Shown piece after piece: positions 34,429 to 47,149 of a stretch of DNA of 64,000 bases. A model generated the notes under the pieces. It made no database searches. It saw only the letters and a program-made list of their open reading frames with translations, and was not told the DNA's origin. Numbering within the stretch: the first letter of the stretch is position 1; each line of letters starts with the position of its first letter. The position numbers and the translations under genes were made by a program. Source of the DNA: Desmodesmus armatus (taxonomy: Eukaryota; Chlorophyta; Chlorophyceae; Sphaeropleales; Scenedesmaceae); NCBI GenBank assembly GCA_007449985.2, contig VIIQ02000068.1, positions 410,398 through 474,397 of the forward strand, given 5' to 3'.

Positions 34429-34958
34429 GGGTCGGGGTCTTGTGGAAGATTCATCAGCACAGGCATGAGACAGTCACAACCAGCACTCTATGCAAGCTGA
34501 GCTCGACAGCACTGTGAAAGATGTAGGACAGTGCATCCACGAGGCACTATCATGAGCATCACCAACAGGTGTCACACCAGCAGCAGGCATGCGTAAAGGG
34601 TGCCCTGTGTTGTCCCCCAGCCCCACCTTGCATGAATATGCTGCCTCTCTGCAAGAACCACTGGCCCAGTTCAACTGCATACCCAGTCAAGTTACCCAGT
34701 GCACACTACTGTCATCCAGTTCCGTCATGCTTGTGCTCCACACACACCATTCCACCACAAAACTGAAACCGGTAGCACCCACCACACCACCGACACCAAC
34801 TAGCTACACATCAACACGCAGCTTGAACGCCCTGTGTCCACCCAACTGCTCCTACACACACTGCTCAACGAGCAACGCCCTTGCCATCTGCCGTGCCTGC
34901 ACACCCCATTGACTGCACACCCGATAGACTTGCATCTCTTTGACTCAAGCTCAGTGTC

Positions 34959-34963
34959 TTACA
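34959..34963 (-). terminator. TGTAA poly(A) signal for EDC4
   Basis: TTACA on the plus strand reads TGTAA on the coding strand, 94 bases past the EDC4 stop codon. Confidence 0.45.
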
Positions 34964-35056
34964 CGCAACCACAAGCCAGCACCCCACTGCTTTGCCCACC
35001 ATCCCCGCCAAGCAGCTGCACCCCTGATGCTGTGCAGCAGCAGCCCCACCCTGCCC

Positions 35057-38000
35057 TCACTGGTGCAGCAGCGAGTTGAACAGGTGCAAGGCAACCTTGC
35101 CCTTCTGAGCCATGGCGTCCGACTGTGGCAGCGACATCACCAGCTGCTTCAAGCTGTTCATCACACCAGACAGCACTGTGCGCAGGTGTGGCTCTGTCAC
35201 AGGGTCATGTGGGTCCACTGCAGGAGCTGCCTCTGCCAGCCAGGCCAACCTGAGCGCAGTGTGTGCATCAGCAGATAGGTTGGCTGACAGCTGGTGCACC
35301 AGGGACAGCAGGGTGGTCTGGCTGAGGCTCATCGAGGCGCCTCCAAGGACCTGGGCAGGGTCCATCTGCATTGCAAACAGGCGGGTCACATTGTTAGTGA
35401 GAGCTTCCTTCAAAGGCCAGGCACGCGTGCTGTTTTGCTGCCAAAACACTCCAAGAAGCAACTCATCAGTTCCCTCATTGGAGCAGACCAGTCCAAGCAC
35501 TGCCATAGGCAGGTTGCCGCTCCCGATAGGTGTCATGCACCTGCAGACCTCTGAACTAGCACCTGCCCCTGACAGGGCTTTAGCTTTCTATTAGAGTAGT
35601 CCACCCACCTGCTGGCATGTCCACAGCAGCACATCCAGGTCTGTCGTGTTCAGTGCCTTCACCAGTGCTGTCTCATACTGCCTGCTCGACAGCAGGCCTG
35701 CGATCTCCCCCCTGGGGTCCTGCTGGGCAACAGCACCACCACCAGCACCACCAGCACCCAATGCCCTGCCCCCTGCTCCACCAGCCATACCACCAGCCGC
35801 TGCTGCAGCACCAACTGCAGGCTCTGCCTGGCGCTTGGCTGCTGTGCTGCTAGCAAGCTGGCTGAGGGCCTTGCTGGTGTCTCCTAGGTCGCTGCGCATG
35901 GTGCTGACAACGGACTGCAGCTGCGTGAGGGCGCTGTTGAGGCTGGCGGCTGCGTCGCCCTGTGCTGCTGACACTGCCTTGCTGCTCTCCGACAGCCAGG
36001 AGTTGAACGCGGACTCCACCTGGTTGAACATCACCTGCGGCAGCAGAAACGGTTCGGCAGCAAGGTGCACCATGAGTACACGTGAGCAGACACAACACCA
36101 GACACAGCCAGCAAAGTAGATTGCCTGGACAATCGAACTAGAGGGCAAAAGTCGGCCAGGTGCTCACATCTGCACTGCTTGCCAACAGCAGGAGCTGCCT
36201 TGACACACACGATGCTAGCACAAACACCCTTCAGCAATAGCAGCACGCTACAGGCCGAACGTACCCGTGTGGCGCGCTCAAAGGCTGGGATGAGTGAGGC
36301 GTCAAAGTTGTTGCGCAGGGCCTCGTGCAGGGGTCCCGCCAGGCTGCTGGCCAAGGACTGCTCCAGTGCCAGCTGCAGGCTGCCACCAGCACCTGGCCAA
36401 CCCCAACAACCAAATACAGAACAGCAGACGCATTCTGGGTGAGGTTGGGGCTGCTTATCCACATGTAGCCACATGGAAGGATCTCAACAATATAGTTACG
36501 TGATTTTACGGCACACACACTGTGAGCAAGGCTTTTCAGCCCATTGTGCAGGTTGTGAGGCGGCAACTGTGTCATATGCCACCAGCCATGGAGTGACACA
36601 TGCCAGACAGATGGACTTCTCCCCGAACGCTGGCATGCAGCTCAGACACGGGTTGATGCTGGCCAGTAGTCCACCTGCCTACCTGCCGCGCTAACCAGCT
36701 CCTGCTGCAGTGATGCTGCAACAGCAGATGCAACAGCCGGTGTCACGGCATTCACGGTGGCGTTCACTGCTGTGCGCGCCTGCTCCCTGGCTGTGTCCAC
36801 CACGACCTTGGACATGTCCCTCAGCAACGCGCCAGACACCTGCAGCGCACAGCACAGCACAGCATGAGCCGGCCAGCACACAGACGATCATCAGACGGCA
36901 TGACACAAGTATACGGGGCAGCCAGCTGCGTGCTGACCCAGCTGCAGGCCTGCACAACATGCTGCTGCAAGTCCTCCAACTCAAGACAAATGGCTGGTTG
37001 TTCACCCACACACACACCCTGCCAAAGCCCCAGATCGGTGGTAACCACTGCGTCATGCAGGCCAGCACGTTTTCCAGTCCTGCAACTGCACTACTCCGTA
37101 TGCTTTGTCCTTTTGTCCCGCTGCACCTTTTGTCCCGTTACATCTGGATTTAAACTTGTGGCGACAGCTGGCAGCGCCCTGGAGCGCTTGCATATACTGA
37201 ATTCATGGACCTAGATGTGCTGCCGCTGCCGCGGCCGCCACCGCTCACCTGGTTGAGCTGCTCTGCCATCATCCTCTCCAGCTCCTGCCTCTCCTTTGCT
37301 GCAGCCTTGCGCCGCTCATCCTCAGCACGCTTGGCAGATGCCTTCAGGGAGGCCTCCAACTGGGGGAGAGACAGGGAGGGGCATGGGCGGAGTGGGGAGG
37401 GTGGGTGGAGCAGGGTTCAGTTGGGGTTGCAGTGGGGGTGGGGGTTGTGAGTGAGTGAGGGTGACACAGACCACAACGATGTGTGGAGGGCACAGCAGCA
37501 ACAGATATATAATCATACCGACGTGCGCGCCTGAACAGTGGTCAAGCATGTTGACGCACCCGCCAAGCCGGCAGCTCACAAGACGGCTGCATGCATGACG
37601 CTAGAGGACAGCGGCCCTGCCAGATAAGCAGCCCACAGATGCTGTGCACTCATCCAAAACAGTGCAGACAATCGTAAATTTCTGGCGGGACAGAAGGTAT
37701 CAACGTGCTGGCCACTATGTGCAGACTTCCAGCTGCTCCTGGCGCACCTGCTTCAACAGGGAAGACTCTGTGCTTTTCAAGCTGCGCCCCAGCTCCGCCT
37801 TGACCCCTGCACAACAGCAGAGGCAGCACAACACAGCGCATGGTGTCAGTCAAAACTGGGACAGCTAAACAAGCAAGCACAGCACAAGGAGCGACAGCTG
37901 CAGACAAGCTGCAGCCCTTGCAAATTGTTCTGTTCACCCTGCTAACCCTTCCCTTCCACAAGGGTTTTTGCACTGCTCCTCAGACCAAACCAACACATTG

Positions 38001-40364
38001 TAACTCCGCCGCTCAAGGTGCTACTGCGGGACTGCCAAGCTGAACCTCTTCTCCACTTTACGCGCACCCACGCACCTGCAACGGTCTGCTGGCTCGTGGT
38101 CTGCAGCTGTGCCGCCATGCGCTCCTGCAGCTGCAGCAGCTGCACCATCTGCTGCTGCAGAGCCGCCACCTCTCCAGATGACACACCAGCTGCAGCCCCA
38201 GCAGCAGCTGCTGGGGCTGCTGCTGCTCCCTCCTGCTCCCTGCTCGCCTCAGCAGCGCCAGGTTCTGCTGATGCTGCTGTCCTGACGGGCACAGGTTCTG
38301 CCTTTGCTGGCTTGGATACAGGGAAGCCCACCTGCTCTGCGCCTGCTGGGACAGCCCCTGCAGCTGCAGCAGCAGCAGCAGCGGGCGGTGCCTTCTCTGC
38401 GCTGTGCATCAGGCTGAATGTGGGCATTGGCGGCATGGGCGCAGCAGGCTTGCTGCTGCCGTCGTCACCACCAGCAGCAGCAGCTGCCTCCTGCTCCTCC
38501 TGCTGCTGTTTCACCTCCTCTTGCCTGGCCAGCTGGGGCGCTGCTGCAGCTGCTGCAGAGGCTGGTGTGCTGGTCTCCGCAGATTGCGCAGCAGCCGAAG
38601 GCACAGCGTCGCCTGCAGAGGCCTTGTGTGCAGCTGCCCTTGCTGCCAGCAGGCTGGGTGTGGGCAGCTTGGCAGGTGGAGGGACCTCAAAGCTGGCCGC
38701 TGGCGGCTCCTGCTCAGCAGCAGGAGCAGCTGCTGGTGTGCTTGCAGGTGCTGCTGAGCTGCTGCCAGCACTCTCCCCTGCTGCTTCAGCGGCTGACTCT
38801 GCCGCTGCGCCCGCTGCTGGTACGCACATGGGTGTGCTCAGCATGTACTGCTGGATTGCGTCTGTCTGCACGCAGTACAGCAGCAGCTGCTGCTCGTCTG
38901 CGCCGTCTGCACCCTCTGGGATGGTGGACAGGCTGAGGATGGGCTGCCGGATGGAGAAGAAGGCAGCAAAATCAAATGCAGCGTCAGCAGACGCGGTGCC
39001 GTTGCTGCCGCCGTCGCTGCTGCTGCTGAGGGTATAGTGCAGGGAGTACACCTGCTTGCGGCCAGAGTCTGCTAGCACCACCAGCTGCAGCTCTGGTTGA
39101 ACCGCCACATGGCAGAACACAGACCCCATACTCTGCTTCCCCTGGAAGCTGACACTCTGCAGCAGCGATGGCTGCTGGGCTCCCGTCACGAGTGCTGCTG
39201 CTGCCGGCAGCGCCCACAGCTGCAGTGTGCTGTTGGTGGCGCTGCCAACGAGCAGCAGGCATGCGCCGTCCGCTGCCTGGTGCAGGACGCGCACGCTGCC
39301 AACACCCCGGCTGCCTTTGTCCGAGCTAGCGCCATCGAAGGGCGTCCAGGACAGCAGGGGTGCTTCGGTGGCCTCTTCCCCCTCCAACCACCAGGCATGC
39401 ACCCCACCAGCGTTATCCCCTGCCACCAGGAGGTCTCCTGTGGGTGTGAAGGCGACGCTGGTGATGGCTGCCGCACCGCTGCCGGCTGCAATGCTGTAGG
39501 TGATGCCTGGTAGGCTAGGGGGTGGTGCGCTTGCTGTGTACTCAACGTCCGGGACTTCATAGATGTGCACGCTGCCGCCTGCGCCTGCTGCAAGGATCTG
39601 GGGGACTGTCGGGTGCCATGCGAGGGTCACCGGCGCAAAGGGGCCGTCTGCGGCGCCCTGCATGTCCGCTGCTGGCAGCTGTGCTGACATTGTTAGCTGG
39701 CCCTGGATGGTTGACTCATCTGTGTCTGTTGGGGCCCTGTCACTGACCAAGCGCACAGCGATGTCCCCCTGCTTGGACACGCTGGCCAGCAGGTTGTTGC
39801 TGGGGCTGAAAAAGGCCATGCAGGACACGCCTGCTGGGTGACCCTTGAAGAGGGCCCTGCCACCGGTGTTGCGGTCCAGGGCCCGTATGTGGCCGGCCTT
39901 GAGGCCATAGCAGATGTAAGTGTCGCTGACAGCTACCAGCTGTGTCTGCTCCAGCTTGAGGTCTGTCTTGACCAGGGTGATGGGCTGGACCTGTGTGTCG
40001 GATGTGTGGAGGGGGTGAAAGGCAGGTGGTTGCAAGGGGTGCGACGGGCAGGCAGCGGGCTCTGCAAATGCTGCACAATGGTGGTGGGTGGTGGTTGGAG
40101 CTGCATGGGAGAGCATTTTACCTTGAGCTCCGTAACGACCTCATTTGGTCGCAGCTCATCCAGATGGATGGTGATGTCTGAGCCTCGCAACAGGCGGCCT
40201 GTGCTGGGGGCTGCCTGCTTTGCTGCAGGACTGCTGTCTGCAGCTACTGCCAATGCGGTGGCTGCAGCGCTGCTGAACAGATCCTCGGCAGGAGACAAAC
40301 CTGCCTGTTTGGCAGAATCATCGGGCCGACTCTTGCCCTTGCCCCCACCAAACAAAGAAAACAT
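35057..40364 (-). CDS. VCS: Enhancer of mRNA decapping 4 (EDC4/VARICOSE scaffold)
   Basis: Eight exons: 40364-40122, 39990-38076, 37806-37748, 37359-37249, 36839-36683, 36392-36265, 36034-35609 and 35365-35057. All are in phase, giving 1115 residues. In plants VARICOSE scaffolds DCP1/DCP2 in P-bodies. Order: a short N-terminus; a WD40 region at about 85-400 (VQPITLVKTDLKLEQTQLVA, GLKAGHIRALDRNTG, GHPAGV); a long Ala/Gln/Pro-rich linker to about 690; a coiled coil (LEASLKASAKRAEDERRKAA); then the conserved helical C-terminus with FERATRVMFNQVESAFNSW, ALNTTDLDVLLWTCQQ and LSQTTLLSLVHQLSANL. The last three blocks identify EDC4 rather than a generic WD40 protein. The large second exon holds both the WD40 part and the low-complexity linker. 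The gene is divergent from NUP35 with about 400 bases between starts. Confidence 0.94.
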
Positions 40365-40761
40365 TTCAGATCACAGTTGGGGTGGAATGGCCCCTACAGC
40401 CCCGCTATGATGGGCCTAACTGTGATGCGGTGACCAAGAAATAAACACTTGGCCCTGGATGTGGACGGCTGCCTTCGTTCCGTTAACCGTTAGATCACCC
40501 CCTTCACACTTCCCTGTTGGCTCTTCAAAGTGAGCACTGCTCAGCAGGCGTCAAGAATACCAGAAGGCAACGCTTCATATCAGATATATGAACCTGTAGT
40601 TGAGCAAGTCCCCAGCACGGCCTTTTGCCTCGCTCTCCCAGGCTTCTGCCCCCTCCTTTCAGACTCCTTGGTACTTCCTCCACGCTCACAGCAAACAGGC
40701 TTACTAAGACCTTTGCTGATTTGACATCAGGCCCACAACTGTGAGCTGCAGCAGCAGCATC
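40365..40761. promoter_or_regulatory. Bidirectional promoter region of EDC4 (-) and NUP35 (+)
   Basis: 397 bases between two divergent start codons, with no other gene. No clear TATA element is visible. Confidence 0.5.
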
Positions 40762-41912
40762 ATGGCCACCGGCCAGGAGTATGGGGACTATGGTCCGCTG
40801 CTGTTCACAGTGGCCACGGAGCAGTCAGCAGATGTACGCACACCTCGCCCTGTGCACAGCCCGCTCAGGGAGTCGGGCACCCACTCCTCAGCAAGGCGGA
40901 GCGTCACGCCGCCAGGCAGCATCCACATGGACACCACACCGCCTCAGCCGCCCCCCATCGCGCGCCTGCAGGACACCTTCATGTCAGGTGCGCGTGCTGG
41001 TGTCTGCAGCAGCAAGCAGGCAAACCTTGTAAGCACGTGACTGACCACAGAGGCTCTGATTTTACTGGGCTGTTTCATGGCGCATGCTGACGCAAAGGCA
41101 GAGGCTTGAGGCAGAGCCGTGGGAGGTGCTGATGCCTATCTAGCCTTCCCAAGTTGGGACCCCTCAAACTCCTACTTCTGTCCCTTCTTTCGCAAGGCGC
41201 AAGGAGCCGCCTCAGCGCATTGGTTCTGCGTTGCCTCTTGGTCCAGAGAGGCACCTTTCTAAGCGATGTCAGAGAGCCTGCCTGCCTGCCTGTGCGCTTG
41301 GGCACATCCGTAGTGTGCTGACCTGACCCCTGTTGTTGTTGCATATCATGTCACCATCTTTTTGATGCAGATGTTGAGACAGCGGCTGGCGGGCCCTCAC
41401 CAGGAGGGGCGGGCCCCAGCCATGCCGCTGACCAACCAGCAGCAGCGGCTGCAGCACAGGCAGGCGCCAGCGGCAGCATGGTGCGTGCTGAGCAGCAGGG
41501 CCATGGTGAGGACAGCAGCTGGGTCACAGTGTACGGCTTCACGCCGGACGACCTGCCCCTGGTCCTGCAGGAGTTCCAGCGCTGCGGTGACATCCTGCAG
41601 TGGGGCACCTTTGGCTCGTCGCCAGCATGCAACTTCACGCACATACAGTACCAGAACAAGTACGGCGCGCAGCGGGCGCTGCTGATGTCGGGCAGGCAGC
41701 TGAACAGCAGCCTTATCATCGGGGTCAAGCAGCTGGAGCCCCAGCACAGGGCGCTGGTGCAGGCTGCTGGGGCGGACGGGTCCCCTGGCCCGCGCATCAG
41801 GGCGGCAGCAGGGCCAGCACGTCCCTACAGGGTGGAACTGCCGGCGGCGCAGGTGCTGCCGCGGCGAGCCACCTGGCACCAGAAAGTTAGCGAGTTCATT
41901 TTTGGACTGTGA
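40762..41912 (+). CDS. NUP35: Nucleoporin NUP35/NUP53 (MPPN, RRM-Nup35 domain)
   Basis: Two exons, 40762-40987 and 41371-41912, share a split codon and give 255 residues. The N-terminal half is disordered, with RRSVTPPGS and Pro-rich stretches. The RRM-like Nup35 domain starts at about residue 115: SWVTVYGFTPDDLPLVLQEF, then GDILQWGTFG, NFTHIQYQNKYGAQRALL, and LIIGVKQLEP. This atypical RRM dimerises and, in yeast and animals, sits in the inner ring of the nuclear pore, contacting Nup93/Nup155 partners. The protein ends WHQKVSEFIFGL, the amphipathic membrane-binding tail typical of the family. It is shorter than animal NUP35 (326 residues), mostly through a reduced N-terminus. The ATG sits in good context just after a Ser/Ala-rich non-coding lead. 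Confidence 0.93.
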
Positions 41913-43204
41913 GCGGGTTGCGCAGCGAGGATTGCTGCTGCTGCCGTTTATATTGTGCTACTATGGCGCAGCAGAGTATTGACGCAGTCAGATTGCTGCC
42001 AGGGGTGCTTGTTGCTCCCCCTTTTGCTGGTCACTCAGCAGGAACCATCCGGTTGCTGCTTACGTCAACCATCAGTAGGCGCTTTGGCAGGAGTCCCGGC
42101 CCGTGTGGTGTTGCTGCTGACATGATGCAGGTTGCAGCTGTGCAGGGACCGTTGGCCTGTTGCATGTGAGGCGCAGCACCTGGCAAGCAGGCGCTCTTTG
42201 AGGCTGGCTGTGCATGCATCCATGCATGCCCCTGTGACAGAGTGTCACATGATATCTGTTTTCCAATGTTGAGGCTGCTGACAGCCCAGCAAAGCACTGC
42301 TTCACTTGCTCCCTGCATTGAGGTTTCCCGCCACAGACAGGGACTTTCAGACAGGTTTGTGTCATGCCAAAGCCCTTGTATGTTGCTGAATGGGCAACAT
42401 GAGGGAAGCTTTTTGTAAAGATAACATAGGAGTGTCTTGCCACGCCAAACCTGCTGCATTCAGGGGGGGGGGGGACTGTAAAGCCAGGTGGCCACGGGGT
42501 TGCATATCTGGGCCATAGCGAAGGTCTAACCCCCTGCTTTGGTTCGTTCGTTTCAGTTCCGATAGACACAGCCAACTATGGACAGGATCAGCCTAAATAC
42601 AACAATTTTGAATCAGATCAGCGCTCAAACCCTCGTGGCACGCAATCGCACTTGGAGCGCCAGCACCCGTTGACACACCATATGCCGAAGTAGTTCCAAC
42701 AGTTAGAGGAGGCAGCCACGTCCTCCCTGAAAGAAAAAGGTGGGTGCGAGGTACCTCGTGGGGGAGTAGGGCGAAGGGGACGCTTTCGACGCTGTATAAA
42801 TAACAGTTGGGATTCATGCGTGGCGGGCCTGCAGCCCAAGTGGCTTGACCAAGTCCATTCACCAGATGGCTGATGTCATGCCTTCCCTTCCTTGTTCCTG
42901 TGCACGTCAGCACGGTCAGCACACTGCTGTGTTGGCACAGTGGGTGTGGATGCGTTTTGATGCTGACCATCGGCACTGTGAAGGCAGCCACGGCAGGGGC
43001 CAGTGTGTTCAGCACTTGCATTCTGATGCATGCTGCACATGGTCATCATTTGACACCTGCAGAGCCTTGACATGAGATGAATCAGTTTACCTTACTGTTT
43101 TTGTTTTGTTGCTGTCTTGTACTCTTGTCCTGCTCTGCCCTTCGCTGCTTTGCTGCCCGTGCTGCCCCTGCTGTTGACGTGTGCAGGCCTGTCTTGACCT
43201 GGAC
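41913..43204. other. Spacer between NUP35 and eIF4B
   Basis: This should contain the NUP35 3' UTR, the eIF4B promoter and possibly a non-coding or short first eIF4B exon spliced to the acceptor at 43186. A run of about 11 G lies near 42464. TGTAA occurs at about 42412 and 42475. No other gene is supported. Confidence 0.45.
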
Positions 43205-45793
43205 ATGAGCAAGAAGACCGTCAGCTTGCAAGAGTTTTTCAGGACCAATGGACCACCCGGGACGTATAACAACCTGCCTGTGCGCCCTCGCCGTGACAGG
43301 TGCGATGAAGCATGCGGGTGTCAGGGTCAACAAGCGCATGGCCAGGGACTGCACCTCAGGCATCATCCTGCGTCCTGACTGCCGGTCAGAGTGTTTTGGC
43401 TAGTCAAAGGACCCAGTGCAAGTTTGCTTTTTAACCTTTGCCTCGAGAACTTGTTTGGGCTCATATGCTCCCTTTTGTCCTGTCTGTGCACTGGCTTCTA
43501 TCCATGCAGTGATGATGACCAGGGGCTGCACCTCAGGCTAGCACAGAGCTGCACCCTAGACAGTGGCAAGGCCTGCCCTCAGCGCTATGGCCCCAGCAGC
43601 AAGGAGGGGCGCTTCGCAGAGCACGGCAGCTATGGCAGTAGTGACGGGACCCCAGTAGGTGACGTGGACTATCACAGGCCACACGGCTCAGGGGGACCTT
43701 ACCACCACAGCTCAGGCAGCGACAGCTACTACGCGCGCAGGCAGGGGGTCCCGCCTCGTGGCCCCAGCTCCTATGACAGGCCAGGCCAGCATGGCTATGA
43801 GCCCTCAGGCACCTACAGGGGCCCTGCAGGCATGCCTCCTGCTGGAGGGCCTCACAGCGCAGCTCCCATGGGCCCACCTGTGCTCCCTGGGGGCACTTAC
43901 GGCAGCCACACTGCAGGCCCTGGCTATGGGCACCCACCTCCAGCCGCCTATGGTGCAGCAGGTGGCTATGGTGCACCTCCCCAGCACCCCGGTGCTTACG
44001 GGGTGCCACCAGATGCAGCAGCAAGGGCATCAATTGGACGGGACGGCTCTGGCGGCCTGCCGCAGGGAGCAGGCCCCAGGGGGAGTGGGTACGCAGGCTA
44101 TGGGCCCCCGCTCGTTGGACACCCTATGCATGGTGGTGGAGCAGGCTATGGTGCACCTCCTCCGCTGTATGGTGCCCCTCCTCCACCCCCTCCTCCCCCA
44201 CGCCAGGCACCACCCCAGCAGGTGCAGATCGGAGGACAGCCAGTGGTGGCACACGTGCCAGCCAGCGATGGTGTGTCAGTGGCCTACAACAGCAGGCCTG
44301 CAGCAACGGCACCAGTGGTGGGTGGCCGCGCAGAGGCCCTGGCACCAGCATCCGGGGTGCATGCAGCAGCATCCACAGCACGCTCAGCCAGCTGCGGTGC
44401 AGTCGACGCTACAGCCGCCAGGAAGACCACCCCCTTTGCTGCGGCAAGGCCAGAGCCAGCAGCAGAGGAGCCCGCAGCACCGGTGGCCCCCAAGAACGAG
44501 TTTGCAGAGAGACTGGCACAGCGGGCGATGGCCAGTGCAGCCCTGGCAAAGTCCAGCCTGCTGGCTGGTGGCGGCAGTGGTGCACTCAGCAGTGCTGACA
44601 GCCTGGGCCGTGCTGGCAGCACTCAGTTCCTGCCTGGCAGCAAGCCTCCTGCGCGCGGAATGTCGGTCGACATCCCCGCAGGGGTGGCTTCCGGCACAGA
44701 CAGCAGCACCAGCTCCCCAACTGATGCAGTGCTGGTGAAGCCGCCATCTGCATCTGTTGGAAGGCCCAAGCTGATGCTGAAGCCCCGCTCTGTTCCCATC
44801 CAGGATGCCAGCTGGCGCAGCGGCAACTTCTCCAGCACCAGCAGCGACAGCGGCGACGCACCTGTTGACAACGGCTCCGGCAGTGCAGCCAGCAGCCTGA
44901 GTGGCAGCAGGCCCCGCCTGCACCTGCTGCCACGAGGCTCCAGCCTGGGTGACAGCAGCTCTGGCACCGGCGCAGCAGGAGCGCGCAAGCCCTCGGTGTT
45001 TGGCAACGCAAAGCCCAGGTAGGGCGCAGCTCCCAGCAGTTCACACCCCGATGAGGCCTGGATGCAATGGTTGGAGGACAGTTGGCCAGCTTCAAACTGC
45101 TGCACCTCCTGCCCCGAATGTAGTGTCTGCTTGCTTCCCAGACAGTTGTGATTGGAGCACCACCGGCACCGCCACCACTACCTTGAGCAGCACCTTGTCC
45201 CCGCTGGCAAGTGCTGGTCTTTAGCTAGCCTGCTGTGTACTTGCTCCCCATGCATGTCAGCCGTCTGCTGGCACTGCTGCAGCTACACAACTACAGGTGT
45301 GATTGTCTGATCATGCTGCTGCTCTGTGTGCGTGTGCCTCAGGGAGGAGGTCCTGAAGGAGCGCGGGCTGGACCCTGCACTGGTGGATGCTGCAGCAGAG
45401 CTGGGACTAAACCACAGCAGCACAGCTCGCAGCGGGGCCGACAGGGGCTTCAGCAACAGCCTGGCCAGCAGGGGCAGTGGTGCGGCTGACGATGATGATG
45501 AGTGGCACACCGTGTCAGGGCATGGGCGCAAGGGCGCATCCGCCCAGCGTGGCGGCAGTGTGCTGCTGGACGGCGGCTTTGACCCCTTCTTTGGCAGCGG
45601 CACCAGTGTGAAGCCTGCGAGCCGCAGTGAGTACATTTCAGCACCCTTCAACCGTGACGGGGTGGATGGCAGGCGCAGCGGGGTGTATGGCTCCCCTGGC
45701 AAGTACGGGCTGAGTGCAGCGGGTGGGGATGATGATGACGGAGCCGTGTTCAGGCGTGCACTGCCCACACGCCAGGTGCCTCTGGCACTGTGA
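43205..45793 (+). CDS. EIF4B: Eukaryotic translation initiation factor 4B (eIF4B)
   Basis: Exons 43205-43299, 43510-45018 and 45343-45793 join in phase, giving 684 residues from the ATG of MSKKTVSLQEFF. An upstream coding exon is possible, because an acceptor-like TGTGCAG lies at 43186 and the frame stays open. KKTVSLQEF matches the KGKTISLTDF opening of eIF4B. Next come a Gly/Tyr/Pro-rich central region (about 60-260), then RPKLMLKPRSVPIQD and KPSVFGNAKPREEVLKERG. The last two are the paired signatures of eIF4B C-terminal halves (RPKLNLKPRS and ASIFGGAKP in the human protein). The last exon adds acidic DDDDEWHTV and a polar tail. eIF4B stimulates the eIF4A helicase during 48S assembly. No RRM is visible, as in plant eIF4B. 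The gene converges on the aminotransferase gene. Confidence 0.85.
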
Positions 45794-46522
45794 GTGGCAG
45801 CGTTGTCACTGTGGTGGTTGCAGGCGGCATGCACGTCATGCGCTTTGGGTGGTTGCTGCTTGCTTCGAGGCTGGCTCGACCCTGCACTTCATTTGGTCAT
45901 GGCTGGCTGGTGTCTGAGTGGTGCATGCAGTGTACTGTTCGCCAGCCGGCAGGTGGGATGACTGAGTTGGGCTGGACATGAAGCACGACCAGCTTGTCAG
46001 CGCCCCAGCCCAATCCCTGTCTGTATGGATATGTGTGAGGGTTTTGAGTACGCGTATCAACATGTGGTGTATCACAGCTTCAATGCTGATGTGCTTGTTT
46101 GTATTGTATGGCTGGTCATCATGTTCGACTTATGTAACCTGAGGAGTGTGAAGCCGCTGCTGGGATGCACTGACGTGCCGGTGTGTAGTTGGCGATGCTT
46201 CGCATCTTGACAAGACAACGTTCTCTTGTCGAACATGCAGCACAGCAGCGGCATGTTGACCCTGAGCAATCAAGTCGATCATGTTGAGCAGCATACTGAC
46301 ATGGCCGTACAGCATACACCTGTGTGGAGTCTGTGGCGGCTGGATGCCCAACCCCTTCTTCTTGCATCTGCAACCCTTAAAGTTGCCTTTCCACTCCTAG
46401 TACTGTGAGGGATTCCGGCACTGTGGCCTTGCACCAAGCAGACTGCATATCCACCAGTTCAGATGTTTGGTTTGCTGTCAGAATCAGAGAATCTGTGTAA
46501 ATTGCAGAGTCAACTGTAGTGC
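45794..46522. other. eIF4B 3' flank
   Basis: A T/G-rich stretch downstream of eIF4B, with TGTAA at about 46133 and 46497 as possible poly(A) signals. No gene is supported. Confidence 0.4.
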
Positions 46523-47149
46523 ATGTTTGAACTTGCTGTACCACTTTCCTTGCGACAAGGCCGCTTTATTGCCAGAGAATCCATCTTAAACACCAGAGAA
46601 TTCTTTATTGTTTTCCACGGTCGGTTGGAACCAGTAGCATCCATTCCCGCCGGACGCGTCGAGCGGTCCCTTCACGATGCTTGGCTGGGGGGCAAGAAGA
46701 AGCTGCTGGATGCCAGCAAGAACAAGAACAGGCCCGTACGAGACGTCGGCAAAGCTGCAACAGCCCCCAAACGGAGACGACCGGAGACCCAGGACAACGA
46801 GATCTGTCATCCCAAACTCAAACAACACCGCAGCAGCAACCAGACCCGCAACAACCAGACTCCCAGCAGCTTTGACATTCTGCTGTGCAACGGAGCAGAC
46901 CTTGCAGGCGAACAGCATCTGGAACAGCACCCAGAAGCAGCACCAGCGGCAGCAAGCACACAGCAGCAGCGCGCCTTGACACAGCAGGTCAGCAGCTCAC
47001 CGATGCCACTGGCAGACCCAGAGCCCGCAGCACCAACACTCCCAGTCCACAGCATCAAGAAAACGCAGCACACAGCGATCACCCCAGCCTCCCTTGATGC
47101 TTCCCTGGACCTTGTGCTGCTGGCAGGCATGGCCCCCGTGCGACGCTGA
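46523..47149 (+). CDS. Hypothetical protein, 208 codons, single exon
   Basis: An unbroken frame starting MFELAVPLSLRQGRF. It has a Lys/Arg stretch (GGKKKLLDASKNKNRP), a nuclear-localisation-like KRRRPETQD, a Gln/Asn-rich middle and a Pro/Ala/Ser-rich end. Its composition is like a disordered nuclear protein and it is not a simple CAG artefact. The antisense frame is hydrophobic, which is expected from reading such codons backwards. Against it: no homologue is recalled, there is no intron in an intron-rich region, and it sits where the eIF4B 3' UTR could extend. Confidence 0.35.
   Translation: MFELAVPLSLRQGRFIARESILNTREFFIVFHGRLEPVASIPAGRVERSLHDAWLGGKKKLLDASKNKNRPVRDVGKAATAPKRRRPETQDNEICHPKLKQHRSSNQTRNNQTPSSFDILLCNGADLAGEQHLEQHPEAAPAAASTQQQRALTQQVSSSPMPLADPEPAAPTLPVHSIKKTQHTAITPASLDASLDLVLLAGMAPVRR

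Larger units (their letters stand above)
32386..35056. other. Spacer between the secreted glycoprotein and EDC4 genes
   Basis: The left part should hold the glycoprotein promoter; an AT-rich TATATAT at about 32640 lies 250 bases upstream of its ATG. A 128-codon frame at 32992-33378 (+) has two hydrophobic stretches but no motif I recognise. A retroelement-like fragment (34120-34428) and the EDC4 3' UTR fill the right part. Confidence 0.45.

Noticed and set aside
38018..39037. Plus-strand frame of 339 codons, Ala/Ser/Cys-rich
   Set aside because: It is the mirror of the Ala/Gln-rich linker and WD40 part of EDC4; there are no independent motifs.
43659..44738. Alternative 359-codon plus-strand frame in the eIF4B region
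   Set aside because: It is a +1 shadow of the Gly/Pro-rich eIF4B exon. The other frame has RPKLMLKPRS and SVFGNAKP and splices correctly on both sides.
46586..46930. Hydrophobic 114-codon minus-strand frame that looks like a membrane protein
   Set aside because: Antisense of Lys/Arg/Gln/Asn codons gives hydrophobic residues, and the plus frame is longer with more varied composition. Neither is certain.
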